Below, one piece after another: positions 51,191-59,829 of a stretch of DNA of 64,000 nt. Origin of the DNA: Micromonospora echinaurantiaca (GTDB lineage Bacteria > Actinomycetota > Actinomycetes > Mycobacteriales > Micromonosporaceae); contig NZ_LT607750.1 in the NCBI RefSeq assembly GCF_900090235.1, forward strand, positions 6,281,501-6,345,500. Reading direction: 5' to 3'. Under the pieces are notes generated by a model, which saw nothing but the letters and a program-made list of their open reading frames with translations, searched no databases and was not told where the DNA came from. Positions within the stretch are counted from its first letter, which is position 1; the number at the start of each line of letters is the position of its first letter. The position numbers were made by a program, and so were the translations under genes.

Positions 51191-52792
51191 ATGCCCAGCA
51201 GCGCGGGTCCATCGATCGACACGATCACCGAGGGAGGACGGGTGACCCAGGTCGGCGAGGGTCAGGACGCGGACGAGAGCGCTCCTCCGGTCATGACCTT
51301 CGGTGCTCCCACGGCCGGTGAGATCCTCGCCGAGCGTTACGAGCTGGTCGAGCACATCAACAACGACAGCGCGGGCCGGCTGGTCTGGCGCGGGGTCGAC
51401 GTCGTACTGCGCCGTCCCGTCGCGGTCGTGCTGCGCTACCCGGGTGGCGACTCCGCCACCGAGATGCTCCAGGCCGCCGTCGCGGCGAGCCGGGTCATCC
51501 ACCCCAACCTGGTCGGTGTCTACGACGCGATCGACGAGGGCGAGCGGGCGTACGTGGTCCGCGAGTGGGTCGACGGTCGGTCGCTGCGCGAACTGGCCGC
51601 TGATGGCCCGCTCGACGGAGCCCGGGCCACCACCATCGGCAACGCCGTCGCCAGTGCGCTCGCCGCCGTGCACGCCACCGACATGGTGCACGGCAACGTC
51701 CACCCCGGCACGGTGATGATCAGCGACGACGGCCGGGTGGTGCTGGCCGACGCCCGCACCGACGGTGACGACAGCCAGGAGAGCGACATCCGGGCGGTCG
51801 GCGGCATCCTCTACTTCGCGCTGACCGGGCACTGGCCGCACGCCGAGGCCCCGCTGCGCGGCGCCACCGCCGGCCACGGGCGGGCCGCCATCCCCGACGC
51901 CGTCCGGGACGCGACCGGTGCGCTCGCCGCTCCCCGGCAGGTCCGGGCCGGTGTGCCGGCGTACCTCGACGACCTGACCATGGACCTGCTCGACGCCGAG
52001 GTCGCGCCGCCGTCCTCGGACGTGCTGGCGGCGGAACTGGCCCGACTCGACGTGCCCGCCGACGACCACTACCTGGACAACAGCGGCCCGCTGCGCTTCG
52101 CCGCGGACACCGGTGACGAGCCGTCGCCGCTGGCCGCCGCCGGTGGTCGCAAGGTGGCCATCGGCATCGCCGGCCTGCTCGCCGTCGCCCTGGTCGGCCT
52201 GCTGATCGGCATCAGCGCGCTGGGCGGCGACGACAAGGATCCACAGACCAACCCGGTCGCCCAGCCCACCTCCAGCGCCCCCGCCGACGACGCCAGTCCG
52301 GCCCCCGCCGTGGGTCCGATCAAGATCAGCAAGGCCCAGATCATCGACCCGGACGGTGACCGGACCGAGGTGAAGGACGCCGACAAGGTGTTCGACGGTG
52401 ACGAGGACGAGGGCTGGGAGACGCAGACCTACCGGCGGGCCGCCAACTTCGGCAACCTCAAGAAGGGCATGGGGGTCTGGGTCGACCTCGGCTCCGAGCG
52501 CAGCGTGAAGTCGGTGCAGGTCCTCCTCTCCGCCCAGGGCGCCTCCGCCCAGCTCTTCCACGGCACCACCGAACACCCGTCGACCAAGTCGGGCGACGCC
52601 CAACTCGTCGCCGAATACCAGCAGAAGCCGGTCGGCCGGGCGTTCGAGGAGCACGACGGCACCACCATGACCTTCACCGGCTTCGACGCCGAGCAGAAGT
52701 ACCGCTACCTGCTGTTCTGGATCACCGAGCTGCCGGACAGCGACGGCGGCTACAAGCTCGGCGTGCAGGAGATCAAGGTCCAGGGTTCGTGA
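51191..52792 (+). CDS. MurJ-associated pseudokinase with extracytoplasmic domain
   Basis: 533 residues. Residues ~48-300 are a Ser/Thr kinase-like fold that has lost catalysis: the glycine loop reads INNDSAGRLV, the beta-3 lysine is missing (RPVAVVLRYP), HRD is HGN (HGNVHPGTV, ~167) and DFG is ADA (VVLADARTD, ~187). One membrane helix (KVAIGIAGLLAVALVGLLIGISAL, ~320-343) and a C-terminal beta domain (GVWVDLGSERSVKSVQVLL) resembling F5/8-type discoidin. This matches the pseudokinase and extracellular parts of mycobacterial MviN, where the phosphorylated domain recruits FhaA to control lipid II flipping. ATG 51191 is used; GTG 51242 with GGGAGGA is an alternative. Confidence 0.87.
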   Translation: MPSSAGPSIDTITEGGRVTQVGEGQDADESAPPVMTFGAPTAGEILAERYELVEHINNDSAGRLVWRGVDVVLRRPVAVVLRYPGGDSATEMLQAAVAASRVIHPNLVGVYDAIDEGERAYVVREWVDGRSLRELAADGPLDGARATTIGNAVASALAAVHATDMVHGNVHPGTVMISDDGRVVLADARTDGDDSQESDIRAVGGILYFALTGHWPHAEAPLRGATAGHGRAAIPDAVRDATGALAAPRQVRAGVPAYLDDLTMDLLDAEVAPPSSDVLAAELARLDVPADDHYLDNSGPLRFAADTGDEPSPLAAAGGRKVAIGIAGLLAVALVGLLIGISALGGDDKDPQTNPVAQPTSSAPADDASPAPAVGPIKISKAQIIDPDGDRTEVKDADKVFDGDEDEGWETQTYRRAANFGNLKKGMGVWVDLGSERSVKSVQVLLSAQGASAQLFHGTTEHPSTKSGDAQLVAEYQQKPVGRAFEEHDGTTMTFTGFDAEQKYRYLLFWITELPDSDGGYKLGVQEIKVQGS

Positions 52793-52832
52793 GCCGCTCG
52801 TCGCACCCCGGGCATCGCCTCCGCCGGACGCG

Positions 52833-53609
52833 ATGATGACCGGGCACGGCGAGCGGGCGGACGGGTCGGCGGGCACCACGGGTGGCCCGCCGCTCGCGTC
52901 GTCACCGGCCGAGGCCAGCGACCTGGACCTGCTGCACGCCCACGTGGCCGGTGACCGGGACGCCTTCGCCGAGCTGTTCCGCCGGCACCGTGACCGGCTC
53001 TGGGCGGTGGCCCTGCGTACCCTCGGCGACCGGGAGGAGGCCGCGGACGCCCTCCAGGACGCGCTGCTCTCGGCGCACCGCGCCGCGGCCCGCTTCCGCG
53101 GCGACTCCGCCGTCACCACCTGGCTGCACCGGATCGTGGTCAACGCCTGCCTGGACCGGATCCGGCGCCGGCAGGCCCATCCGACCGTGCCGCTGCCGGA
53201 CGGGGTGCGCGACCGGGAGTCCGGCTCGGCCACCGGCGGTGTCGAGCCGGCCGCGCCGGCGCCGGACCACGACACCGCGCTGGTCGTCCGCGACGCGCTC
53301 GCCGCGCTGCCGGTCGAGCAACGGGCGGCGCTGGTCCTGGTCGACGTCCAGGGCTACCCCGTGGCCGAGGTCGCCCGGATGCTCGGCGTGGCCGAGGGGA
53401 CGGTGAAGAGCCGGTGCGCCCGGGGCCGGGCGCGGCTGGCCACGATGCTCGGTCACCTCCGGCCGCGACCCGCCGCCCGGCCGGGACCGCCGGCGGGTGG
53501 GCCGGAGCCGGACGTGCCGGGTGTCACCCTCGGGAACCCCCGGGCTCCCGAGGGCGTCGGATCGGGGTCGGGACGGTCCCGGCGGGATGCCAACCAGGAG
53601 GACGCGTGA
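52833..53609 (+). CDS. sigM: ECF RNA polymerase sigma factor SigM
   Basis: 258 residues from ATG 52833 (52836 is also possible). Region 2: LLHAHVAGDRDAFAELFRRHRDRLWAVALRTLGDREEAADALQDALLSAHRAAARFRGDSAVTTWLHRIVVNACLDRIRRR; region 4: LPVEQRAALVLVDVQGYPVAEVARMLGVAEGTVKSRCARGRARL. A ~55-residue C-terminal P/G-rich extension is unusual. Position between the MurJ pseudokinase and an anti-sigma gene next to trxBA is that of SigM in actinobacteria. The anti-sigma start overlaps its stop. Confidence 0.93.
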   Translation: MMTGHGERADGSAGTTGGPPLASSPAEASDLDLLHAHVAGDRDAFAELFRRHRDRLWAVALRTLGDREEAADALQDALLSAHRAAARFRGDSAVTTWLHRIVVNACLDRIRRRQAHPTVPLPDGVRDRESGSATGGVEPAAPAPDHDTALVVRDALAALPVEQRAALVLVDVQGYPVAEVARMLGVAEGTVKSRCARGRARLATMLGHLRPRPAARPGPPAGGPEPDVPGVTLGNPRAPEGVGSGSGRSRRDANQEDA

Positions 53610-54619
53610 GCGCCGGGGGCTTCAGCGAGGTCGACCACGACCTGCTCGCCGACTACGTCGGCGGGGCGCTGGACGGCACCCCCGAGGAGGCAAGCGTCGC
53701 CCGGCTGGTCACCGAGGACCCGGCCTGGTCCGAGGCGTACGCGCTGCTGGCCGCCGCGGTGGCCGGTGTCCGCGCCGACCTGGCCGGCTGGGGCGAGTCG
53801 CCGGAGCCGATGCCGCCGGCGGTGACCGACCGGATCCTGACCGCCCTCGCCGCGCAGCCCGCCGACGTGCCGGCCGACGATGCTCCGGCCGACTCCGCCG
53901 CGGCGACGAGGTCGCGCCCGGTCACCGCCGACCCGGACTCCGGGGGCGCACCGGTGGTCGTGCCGGCGCAGCCGGTGGGCGGCTCCGGACGGCGGCCGGC
54001 CAGCGTACCTCGATCGGAACCGGGGCGGGGCGCGGCGACCGGCCCGGGCCGGCGGCGGCGCCGGTTCAGCCGGCTCGCCGGTCCGGTCGCGGTGGCCGCG
54101 GTGTCGATCGCCGCGGTCGGGCTGGGGGTGAACCAGCTCGCCGGCGGCCGGGCGGAGGACGGCGCGGCGGGAACGGCGCTGAGCGACAGCGCCGGCCGGG
54201 CCACCCCGGAGGTGGCCGGTCCGGTGGTGGCCGGCGCCACCACCGCACCGCTGCACAGCGGGACGGACTACAGCCCGCAGACGCTCGGCGGTGCCCTGTC
54301 GACGATGAAGGCCGTGCCGTTCGGCAGCGGCGCCCCGGCCGGCGTGGACGCGGAGGGCGGGCGGATGGCCGCCCCGGGCAACCTCGACCGGCTCGGTGAC
54401 CAGGCCGCGCTGGCCGCCTGCCTCGGCGACATCGGCACCGAGCACGGGTCGGGGCCGCTGGTGGTCGAGCTGGTCGACTACGCCCGGTTCCTGGGGCAGC
54501 CGGCGCTGGTGGTGCGCTTCACCGACGGTTCCGGTGCCCGGTGGGCCTGGGTGAGCGGACCCGAGTGCGGTGTCCCCGGATCTGGCGCGGACACCCGGTA
54601 CCGCACGCGGGTAGGGTGA
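53606..54619 (+). CDS. Membrane-anchored anti-sigma factor of SigM
   Basis: 337 residues. GTG 53606 overlaps the sigM stop (GTGA) and has AGGAGG 6 nt upstream. N-terminus FSEVDHDLLADYVGGALDGTPEEASVARLVTEDPAWSEAYALL is an anti-sigma-like helical domain without the HxxxCxxC zinc motif. A P/A-rich linker, one membrane helix (GPVAVAAVSIAAVGLGVNQLA, ~residues 158-178) and an extracytoplasmic domain with two cysteines (LAACLG, GPECGV) follow. Position and coupling imply it holds SigM at the membrane. Confidence 0.82.
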   Translation: MSAGGFSEVDHDLLADYVGGALDGTPEEASVARLVTEDPAWSEAYALLAAAVAGVRADLAGWGESPEPMPPAVTDRILTALAAQPADVPADDAPADSAAATRSRPVTADPDSGGAPVVVPAQPVGGSGRRPASVPRSEPGRGAATGPGRRRRRFSRLAGPVAVAAVSIAAVGLGVNQLAGGRAEDGAAGTALSDSAGRATPEVAGPVVAGATTAPLHSGTDYSPQTLGGALSTMKAVPFGSGAPAGVDAEGGRMAAPGNLDRLGDQAALAACLGDIGTEHGSGPLVVELVDYARFLGQPALVVRFTDGSGARWAWVSGPECGVPGSGADTRYRTRVG

Positions 54620-54678
54620 AATCGCGGCCACCGGGCGTTTGACCGTCCACGTGACCTGACCCACCGGATGACCGGCTC

Positions 54679-54706
54679 GGGAATCCCCGGTTCGTACGAT
54701 GACGTT
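54679..54706 (+). promoter_or_regulatory. SigR/SigH-type promoter of trxBA
   Basis: GGGAAT (54679-54684), 18 bp, CGTT (54703-54706). It matches the thiol-oxidative-stress sigma consensus GGGAAT-N18-GTT (SigR in Streptomyces, SigH in Mycobacterium), which drives trxBA there. No SigM-type motif is as good. Confidence 0.75.
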
Positions 54707-54800
54707 CTGGAAGTCAGCTGCCGGCACCCCCGAGGCGTCGGCACTCGGATCGGCATCGGTGCGCGTGCCGATGGCGAACACACACAATCGGGAGACGGCA

Positions 54801-55754
54801 GTGGACGAGGTCCGCAACCTGATCATCATCGGCTCCGGGCCGGCCGGCTACACGGCGGCGGTCTACGCCGCACGCGCCAACCTCAAGCCGCTGGTCATCG
54901 AGGGCGTGCAGTCCGGCGGCGCGCTGATGACGACCACCGAGGTGGAGAACTTCCCCGGCTTCGCCGACGGCATCCTCGGTCCCGAACTCATGGACAACAT
55001 GCGCAAGCAGGCCGAGCGGTTCGGCGCCGAGTTCCTCACCGACGACGTCACCCGGGTCGAGCTGGTGGACACCGGCGACGTCGGCTCGGGGGCGACCAGC
55101 ACGGTCTGGGTCGGCGAGACTGCCTACCGCGCCCGCGCGGTCATCCTCGCCACCGGCTCCGCCTGGCGTCCGCTGGGCGTACCGGGTGAGCAGGAGTACC
55201 TGGGCCACGGTGTCTCCTCCTGCGCCACCTGCGACGGCTTCTTCTTCCGCAACCAGAACATCGTGGTGGTCGGCGGCGGCGACTCGGCGATGGAGGAGGC
55301 CAGCTTCCTCACCCGGTTCGCCGACTCGGTGACCATCATCCACCGCCGGGACTCGTTCCGGGCCAGCAAGATCATGGCCGACCGGGCGATGAGCAACGAG
55401 AAGATCAAGGTCGAGTGGAACACCGTGGTCGAGGAGATCCTCGGCGCCGACGGCAAGGTCTCCGGCGTACGGCTGCGCAACGTGCACACCGGTGAGACGA
55501 AGGTGCTCGACGTCACCGGCGTCTTCGTGGCGATCGGCCACGACCCGCGCAGCGAGCTCTTCCGGGGGCAGGTGGAACTCGACGCCGAGGGGTACGTGAA
55601 GGTCGAGGCGCCCAGCACCCGCACCAGCGTGCCCGGTGTCTTCGCCGCCGGCGACCTGGTCGACCACACCTACCGGCAGGCGATCACCGCCGCCGGCACC
55701 GGCTGTGCGGCCGCCTTGGACGCCGAACGCTTCATCGCCACGCTGCAGGGCTGA
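54801..55754 (+). CDS. trxB: Thioredoxin reductase
   Basis: 317 residues. [21 protein letters not shown] is the FAD site, [10 protein letters not shown] the redox-active [26 protein letters not shown] the NADPH site, and [25 protein letters not shown] the C-terminal FAD contact. It reduces thioredoxin with NADPH. GTG 54801 has GGGAGA upstream; frames extending back to 54699 would run into the promoter. trxA follows 34 bp after the stop with its own SD. Confidence 0.97.
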   Translation: MDEVRNLIIIGSGPAGYTAAVYAARANLKPLVIEGVQSGGALMTTTEVENFPGFADGILGPELMDNMRKQAERFGAEFLTDDVTRVELVDTGDVGSGATSTVWVGETAYRARAVILATGSAWRPLGVPGEQEYLGHGVSSCATCDGFFFRNQNIVVVGGGDSAMEEASFLTRFADSVTIIHRRDSFRASKIMADRAMSNEKIKVEWNTVVEEILGADGKVSGVRLRNVHTGETKVLDVTGVFVAIGHDPRSELFRGQVELDAEGYVKVEAPSTRTSVPGVFAAGDLVDHTYRQAITAAGTGCAAALDAERFIATLQG

Positions 55755-55788
55755 ACAACCAGTTACACATCCCGGAGGAGGGTCATAG

Positions 55789-56112
55789 ATGGGTGCAACC
55801 AAGTCGGTCACCGACGCGAGCTTCGCGGCCGACGTGCTGAAGTCCGACAAGCCGGTGCTGGTGGACTTCTGGGCCGAGTGGTGCGGGCCGTGCCGCAAGG
55901 TCTCGCCGCTGCTGGAGGAGATCGCCGGCGAGATGGGTGACCAGGTCACCATCGTCAAGCTCAACATCGACGAGAACCCGGAGACCGCCCGGACCTACCG
56001 GGTGATGTCGGTGCCGACCCTCACCGTGTTCAAGAACGGCGAGCCGGTGCAGTCGATCGCCGGGGCCAAGCCGAAGGGCGAACTGGTCAAGCTGATCGAA
56101 TCCGCGCTCTGA
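55789..56112 (+). CDS. trxA: Thioredoxin
   Basis: 107 residues. VLVDFWAEWCGPCRKVSPLLEEIAGEM carries the WCGPCRK active site; VPTLTVFKNGEPVQSIAGAKPK holds the cis-Pro and the rest of the fold. Reduced by TrxB, it keeps cytoplasmic proteins in the thiol state. ATG 55789 follows GGAGGAGGG. It probably shares the SigR/SigH-type promoter of trxB and is followed by a good terminator. Confidence 0.98.
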   Translation: MGATKSVTDASFAADVLKSDKPVLVDFWAEWCGPCRKVSPLLEEIAGEMGDQVTIVKLNIDENPETARTYRVMSVPTLTVFKNGEPVQSIAGAKPKGELVKLIESAL

Positions 56113-56135
56113 GCAGCATAAACACCACTTTTCCG

Positions 56136-56167
56136 ACCCCGCGCCCGGCTGATGCCGGGCGCGGGGT
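56136..56167 (+). terminator. trxBA terminator
   Basis: 14-base arms 56136-56149 and 56154-56167, loop TGAT, then TTCGTCTTTTC: a true T-rich tail. It is the most textbook-like terminator in the window. Confidence 0.92.
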
Positions 56168-56174
56168 TCGTCTT

Positions 56175-56339
56175 TTCTCCGACGGCCGCACCTCGGCCTC
56201 GGAGAACGCATAACCTCAAGCCGGGGCCCGGTGGCCGGCGCCCCGGCAACCCGTCAACGAGGCGAGCACCTCCGTCGCCAGTCGCGGTCCGGTGACCGCG
56301 GGGCCCGGCCAGCCAGCATCCGCGCAGAGGGGGTCGTGC
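56175..56339 (+). promoter_or_regulatory. Promoter and structured leader of the amidase gene
   Basis: A hairpin (TCTCCGA...TCGGAGA, 56175-56204), a -10 TAACCT (56211-56216) and a ~115-nt leader containing a GCCGGGGC/GCCCCGGC stem. Structured leaders before cell-wall hydrolases suggest RNA control, but I do not see the conserved parts of the c-di-AMP (ydaO) riboswitch. Confidence 0.45.
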
Positions 56340-57503
56340 GTGCGTCCGATCCGACCCGGAGACCGTGGACCCGCGGTGACGGAGATCCGTCTGGTGCTCT
56401 CCGGCCTCGACCTGCTCAGCCCGTCGCCCGGGCCGGGCGACGAGTTCGACCCCCAGACCGAACGGGCCGTGCGGGCCTTCCAGCAGTCCCGTGGGCTGAG
56501 CGTGGACGGTCGGGTGGGTGCGGAAACCTGGCGGGCCCTCGACGCGGCCCGCTGGCGGCTCGGCGCCCGCACCCTCTACCACGCGGTGCCCGAGCCGCTC
56601 ACCGGCGAGGACGTCCGGTCGCTCCAGGAACGGCTGCTGGAGATGGGCTACGACGTGGGTCGCGCGGACGCCATCTACGGCATCCGGACCGCCCGGGCGG
56701 TCGCCCAGTTCCAGCGGGAGGTCGGGCTGACCCCGGACGGCTCGTGCGGCCCGCACACCATGAACGCACTACGCCGGCTGGGCCGCAAGGTGGTCGGCGG
56801 CCGGCCGCAGTGGCTGCGGGAGTCGGACGCGATCCGGCAGTCCGGGCCGACGCTGGTCGGCAAGACGGTGGTGATCGACCCGGGGCACGGTGGCACCGAC
56901 CCGGGCGTGGTGGTGCTGGACGGACCGCTGCGTTGGACCGAGGCGGACCTGGTGCACGACCTGGCCAGCCGGCTGGAGGGGCGGCTCGCCGCGTCCGGCG
57001 TCCGGGTGCAGCTGACCCGCGGCCCGTCGCCGCGTACCTGCCTGCCCGACGTCGACCGGGCCCAGCTGGCGAATTCGCTCGGTGCCGACGTGTTCATCTC
57101 GCTGCACACCGACGGGCACGCCAACCCGGCCGCCGAGGGGGTCGCCACCTACCACTACGGCACCAACAACGGCGTGACCTCGGCGACCGGGGAGCGGCTG
57201 GCCGGGCTGGTGCAGCGGGAGATCGTGGCGCGCACCGGGCTGCGGGACTGCCGTACCCACGCCAAGGCGTGGGACCTGCTGCGGCTGACCCGGATGCCGG
57301 CGGTCCGGGTCGAGGTCGGCTACCTCACCTCGCCGGCCGACCGGGCCCGGCTGGTGGATCCCCGGTTCCGGGACCGGGTGGTCGAGGCGATCGTGGCCGG
57401 GGTGCAGCGGATGTACTTCCCGATCGAGCGGGACGTGCCGACCGGCTCGATCGACGTGAGCGAACTGCGGGCGGTGGTGGCCGCCGGCACGGTGGTGGAC
57501 TGA
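56340..57503 (+). CDS. N-acetylmuramoyl-L-alanine amidase with two peptidoglycan-binding domains
   Basis: 387 residues. Two PG_binding_1 repeats: RGPAVTEIRLVLSGLDLL...TERAVRAFQQSRGLSVDGRVGAET and EDVRSLQERLLEMGYDVGRADAIYGIRTARAVAQFQREVGLTPDG. Then an Amidase_3 domain: VVIDPGHGGTDPGV (zinc His), LEGRLAASGVRVQLTR, FISLHTDGHANPAAEG and VRVEVGYLTSPADRARL with the catalytic Glu. No signal peptide is visible; the usual start GTG 56340 leaves a cytoplasmic-looking N-terminus, a known feature of this locus. It cuts stem peptides from glycan strands. Confidence 0.9.
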   Translation: MRPIRPGDRGPAVTEIRLVLSGLDLLSPSPGPGDEFDPQTERAVRAFQQSRGLSVDGRVGAETWRALDAARWRLGARTLYHAVPEPLTGEDVRSLQERLLEMGYDVGRADAIYGIRTARAVAQFQREVGLTPDGSCGPHTMNALRRLGRKVVGGRPQWLRESDAIRQSGPTLVGKTVVIDPGHGGTDPGVVVLDGPLRWTEADLVHDLASRLEGRLAASGVRVQLTRGPSPRTCLPDVDRAQLANSLGADVFISLHTDGHANPAAEGVATYHYGTNNGVTSATGERLAGLVQREIVARTGLRDCRTHAKAWDLLRLTRMPAVRVEVGYLTSPADRARLVDPRFRDRVVEAIVAGVQRMYFPIERDVPTGSIDVSELRAVVAAGTVVD

Positions 57504-57546
57504 GCCGGGCGGGGCTCCGGTGGTGAGCCGGGCGGGGCTCCGGTGG
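57501..57546. repeat. Tandem duplicated 23-bp terminator-like unit
   Basis: Two identical 23-bp units (57501-57523, 57524-57546), each containing GAGCC-N6-GGCTC. The first unit begins with the amidase stop codon and the second ends one base before the convergent GNAT stop, so the pair exactly fills the gap. Confidence 0.85.
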
Positions 57547-58215
57547 TCAGCCAGCGATCGAGGAGCGGGTGGCCGGGGCCGGCCGGACCGGCCGCAGCAG
57601 GGTCTCCGGGCTCATCGAGCCGAGCAGCTTCTCCAGCGCGTACTCGACGTCGGACTTCCAGCTGAGCGCGGTCCGCAGCTCCAGGCGGAGCCGCGGGAAG
57701 CGCGGATGCGGACGGACCGTCTTGAAGCCCACCGAAAGGAAGAAATCGGCAGGAGCCAGGCAGCCACCGGTCGGATCCTCGGCGTCGCCGAACTTGGCGT
57801 CACCGAACGCCTCGATCGCCTTGATCCCGCGCTTGGTGAGGTCCCGCGCCACGCCCTGGACCAGCATCCGACCCAGCCCACCACCGGCGAAGGCGGGGAC
57901 CACGTTGGCCGTCATCAGCAGCGCGGCGTCGGCCGAGACCGGCGAGGTGGGGAAGGCCATCGAGCGGGGCACGTAGGCGGGCGGGGCGTACATGACGAAG
58001 CCGGCCGGCATGCCGTCGACGTAGACCAGCTTGCCGCAGGAACCCCACTCCAGCAGCGTCTGGGAGACCCAGGCCTCCTTCTCCAGACCCGGGTCACCGG
58101 CCGCGCAGGCTCGGTCCGCGGAGACCGGATCGAGCTCCCAGAAGACGCACTGCCGGCAGGGGCGGGGCAGGTCCTCCAGCGTGTCCAGGGTCAGACTGAC
58201 CAGACGTCGCGACAT
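57547..58215 (-). CDS. GNAT family N-acetyltransferase
   Basis: 222 residues. MLVQGVARDLTKRGIKAIEAFGD and the preceding VPAFAGGGLGRMLVQG give the acetyl-CoA loop of the GNAT fold; LLMTANVVPAF and PADFFLSVGFKTVRPH follow. Two cysteines in CRQCVFWELD near residue 21 recall the conserved CxxC of this actinobacterial family found beside trxA and the amidase. Acceptor unknown. No leaderless -10 at the right distance was seen. Confidence 0.85.
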   Translation of the reverse strand: MSRRLVSLTLDTLEDLPRPCRQCVFWELDPVSADRACAAGDPGLEKEAWVSQTLLEWGSCGKLVYVDGMPAGFVMYAPPAYVPRSMAFPTSPVSADAALLMTANVVPAFAGGGLGRMLVQGVARDLTKRGIKAIEAFGDAKFGDAEDPTGGCLAPADFFLSVGFKTVRPHPRFPRLRLELRTALSWKSDVEYALEKLLGSMSPETLLRPVRPAPATRSSIAG

Positions 58216-58508
58216 TGGCGCATCCCCACACTAGGCTCGGTGGTGAACCGGCACGGAACGACCCCGCCGCCTTCCTGCCCCCGACCAGCGATCGTACGCC
58301 GCGAACGGACGTCAGGGGAGAGGACGCGCGAAACCCCACTCCCGGGTGACCGCCCACCAGGTCCGGCATGTGGAAGCCCGGCACCGGGGCGACGCCATCC
58401 GGGCGCGAGCCGACTACGATCGACAGTCGGCGTCCCCTGTCGCCCATGGTCGCCGGTGTCCGGGGTACCCGGGACGGAAGCCACCCGAGCGGCCATCGAG
58501 GTGATGTC

Positions 58509-59822
58509 ATGACCGGCACGACACTCGACGACTACACCGACCGGTACGCCCGGCGGGTCCGGGGCATGACCGCCTCCGAGATCCGCGCGCTCTTCGCGGT
58601 GGCCAGCCGGCCGGAGGTGGTCTCGCTCGCCGGTGGCGCCCCCTACATCGCGGCCCTGCCGCTGGACGCGGTCGGCGAGATGCTCGGCCGGCTCGGCGCC
58701 GAGCACGGCACCACCACCCTCCAGTACGGCATCGGGCAGGGCACCCCGGAGCTGCGCGAGCGGATCTGCGAGGTGATGGCGCTCTCCGGCATCGACGCGG
58801 CCTGCGGCGCCTCCCCGGAGGACGTGGTGGTCACCGTCGGCGGTCAGCAGGCGCTCGACCTGGTGGCCCGGCTCTTCCTCGACCCGGGTGACGTGGTGCT
58901 CGCCGAGGGGCCGACCTACGTCGGCGCCCTCGGGGTGTTCCAGGCCGCCCAGGCCCAGGTGGTGCACGTGCCGATGGACGACGACGGGCTGATCCCGGAG
59001 GCGCTCGAGGTGGCCATCGCCGAGCAGGCGCGCGCCGGCCGCCGGGTGAAGTTCCTCTACACCATCCCGACCTACCAGAACCCGACCGGCGTCACGCTGA
59101 CCGAGGAGCGGCGGGAGCGGGTGCTCGACATCTGCGAGCGCGCCGGCCTGCTCGTGGTCGAGGACGACCCGTACGGCCAGTTGGGGTTCGAGGGCGAGGC
59201 GCCGGCGCCGCTGCGCGCGCGTCGGCGCGACGGCGTCTTCTACCTGAGCACGTTCTCCAAGACCTTCGCGCCCGGGCTGCGGGTGGGCTGGATCCTCGCG
59301 CCGCACGCCGTCCGCGACAAGCTGGTGATCGCCAGCGAGGCGCAGATCCTCTGCCCCAGCGGCTACGCCCAGGCGGCCGTCACCACGTACCTGTCGACCA
59401 TGCCCTGGCGGGAGCAGCTCAAGGTCTACCGGGAGGTCTACCGGGAGCGGCGGGACGCGATGCTCACCGCGTTGGAGGACCTGATGCCGGAGGGCACCAC
59501 CTGGACCAACCCGGGTGGCGGCCTGTTCGTCTGGGCCACCCTGCCGGACGGGCTGGACTCCAAGGCGATGATGCCGCGGGCCATCGCCGCCCGGGTGGCG
59601 TACGTGCCCGGCACCGGCTTCTACGCCGACGGCACGGGCAGCGGCAACATGCGGCTGAACTTCTCCTTCCCGTCCCCGGAGCGGATCCGGGAGGGCGTGC
59701 GCCGGCTGGCCGGCGTGATGGAGCAGGACATCGCGATGCGGAAGGTCTTCGGTGCCGTGGGCCGGCCCGGCGTGCGGCGCGGGCAGGCCGGTTCGGACAC
59801 GCCGGGACCTGACTTGGCATGA
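58509..59822 (+). CDS. PLP-dependent aminotransferase (class I/II, MocR/2-aminoadipate type)
   Basis: 437 residues. VVSLAGGAPYIAALP at the N-terminus, LQYGIGQGTPELRERICEVM, VTVGGQQALDLVARLFLDPGD, FLYTIPTYQNPTGVTL and VFYLSTFSKTFAPGLRVGWI (PLP Lys in SKT near residue 257) form the aminotransferase class I/II core. The lack of an N-terminal wHTH separates it from MocR regulators; the closest groups are LysN/2-aminoadipate and valine-pyruvate aminotransferases. ATG 58509 has a GAGGTGAT upstream. Eight bases separate it from the ATP-grasp gene. Confidence 0.85.
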   Translation: MTGTTLDDYTDRYARRVRGMTASEIRALFAVASRPEVVSLAGGAPYIAALPLDAVGEMLGRLGAEHGTTTLQYGIGQGTPELRERICEVMALSGIDAACGASPEDVVVTVGGQQALDLVARLFLDPGDVVLAEGPTYVGALGVFQAAQAQVVHVPMDDDGLIPEALEVAIAEQARAGRRVKFLYTIPTYQNPTGVTLTEERRERVLDICERAGLLVVEDDPYGQLGFEGEAPAPLRARRRDGVFYLSTFSKTFAPGLRVGWILAPHAVRDKLVIASEAQILCPSGYAQAAVTTYLSTMPWREQLKVYREVYRERRDAMLTALEDLMPEGTTWTNPGGGLFVWATLPDGLDSKAMMPRAIAARVAYVPGTGFYADGTGSGNMRLNFSFPSPERIREGVRRLAGVMEQDIAMRKVFGAVGRPGVRRGQAGSDTPGPDLA

Positions 59823-59829
59823 TTTCGGC

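Noticed and set aside
56224..56339. ydaO-type c-di-AMP riboswitch before the amidase
   Set aside because: Fits the context of a cell-wall hydrolase, but I cannot find the conserved core segments. Rfam scan would decide.
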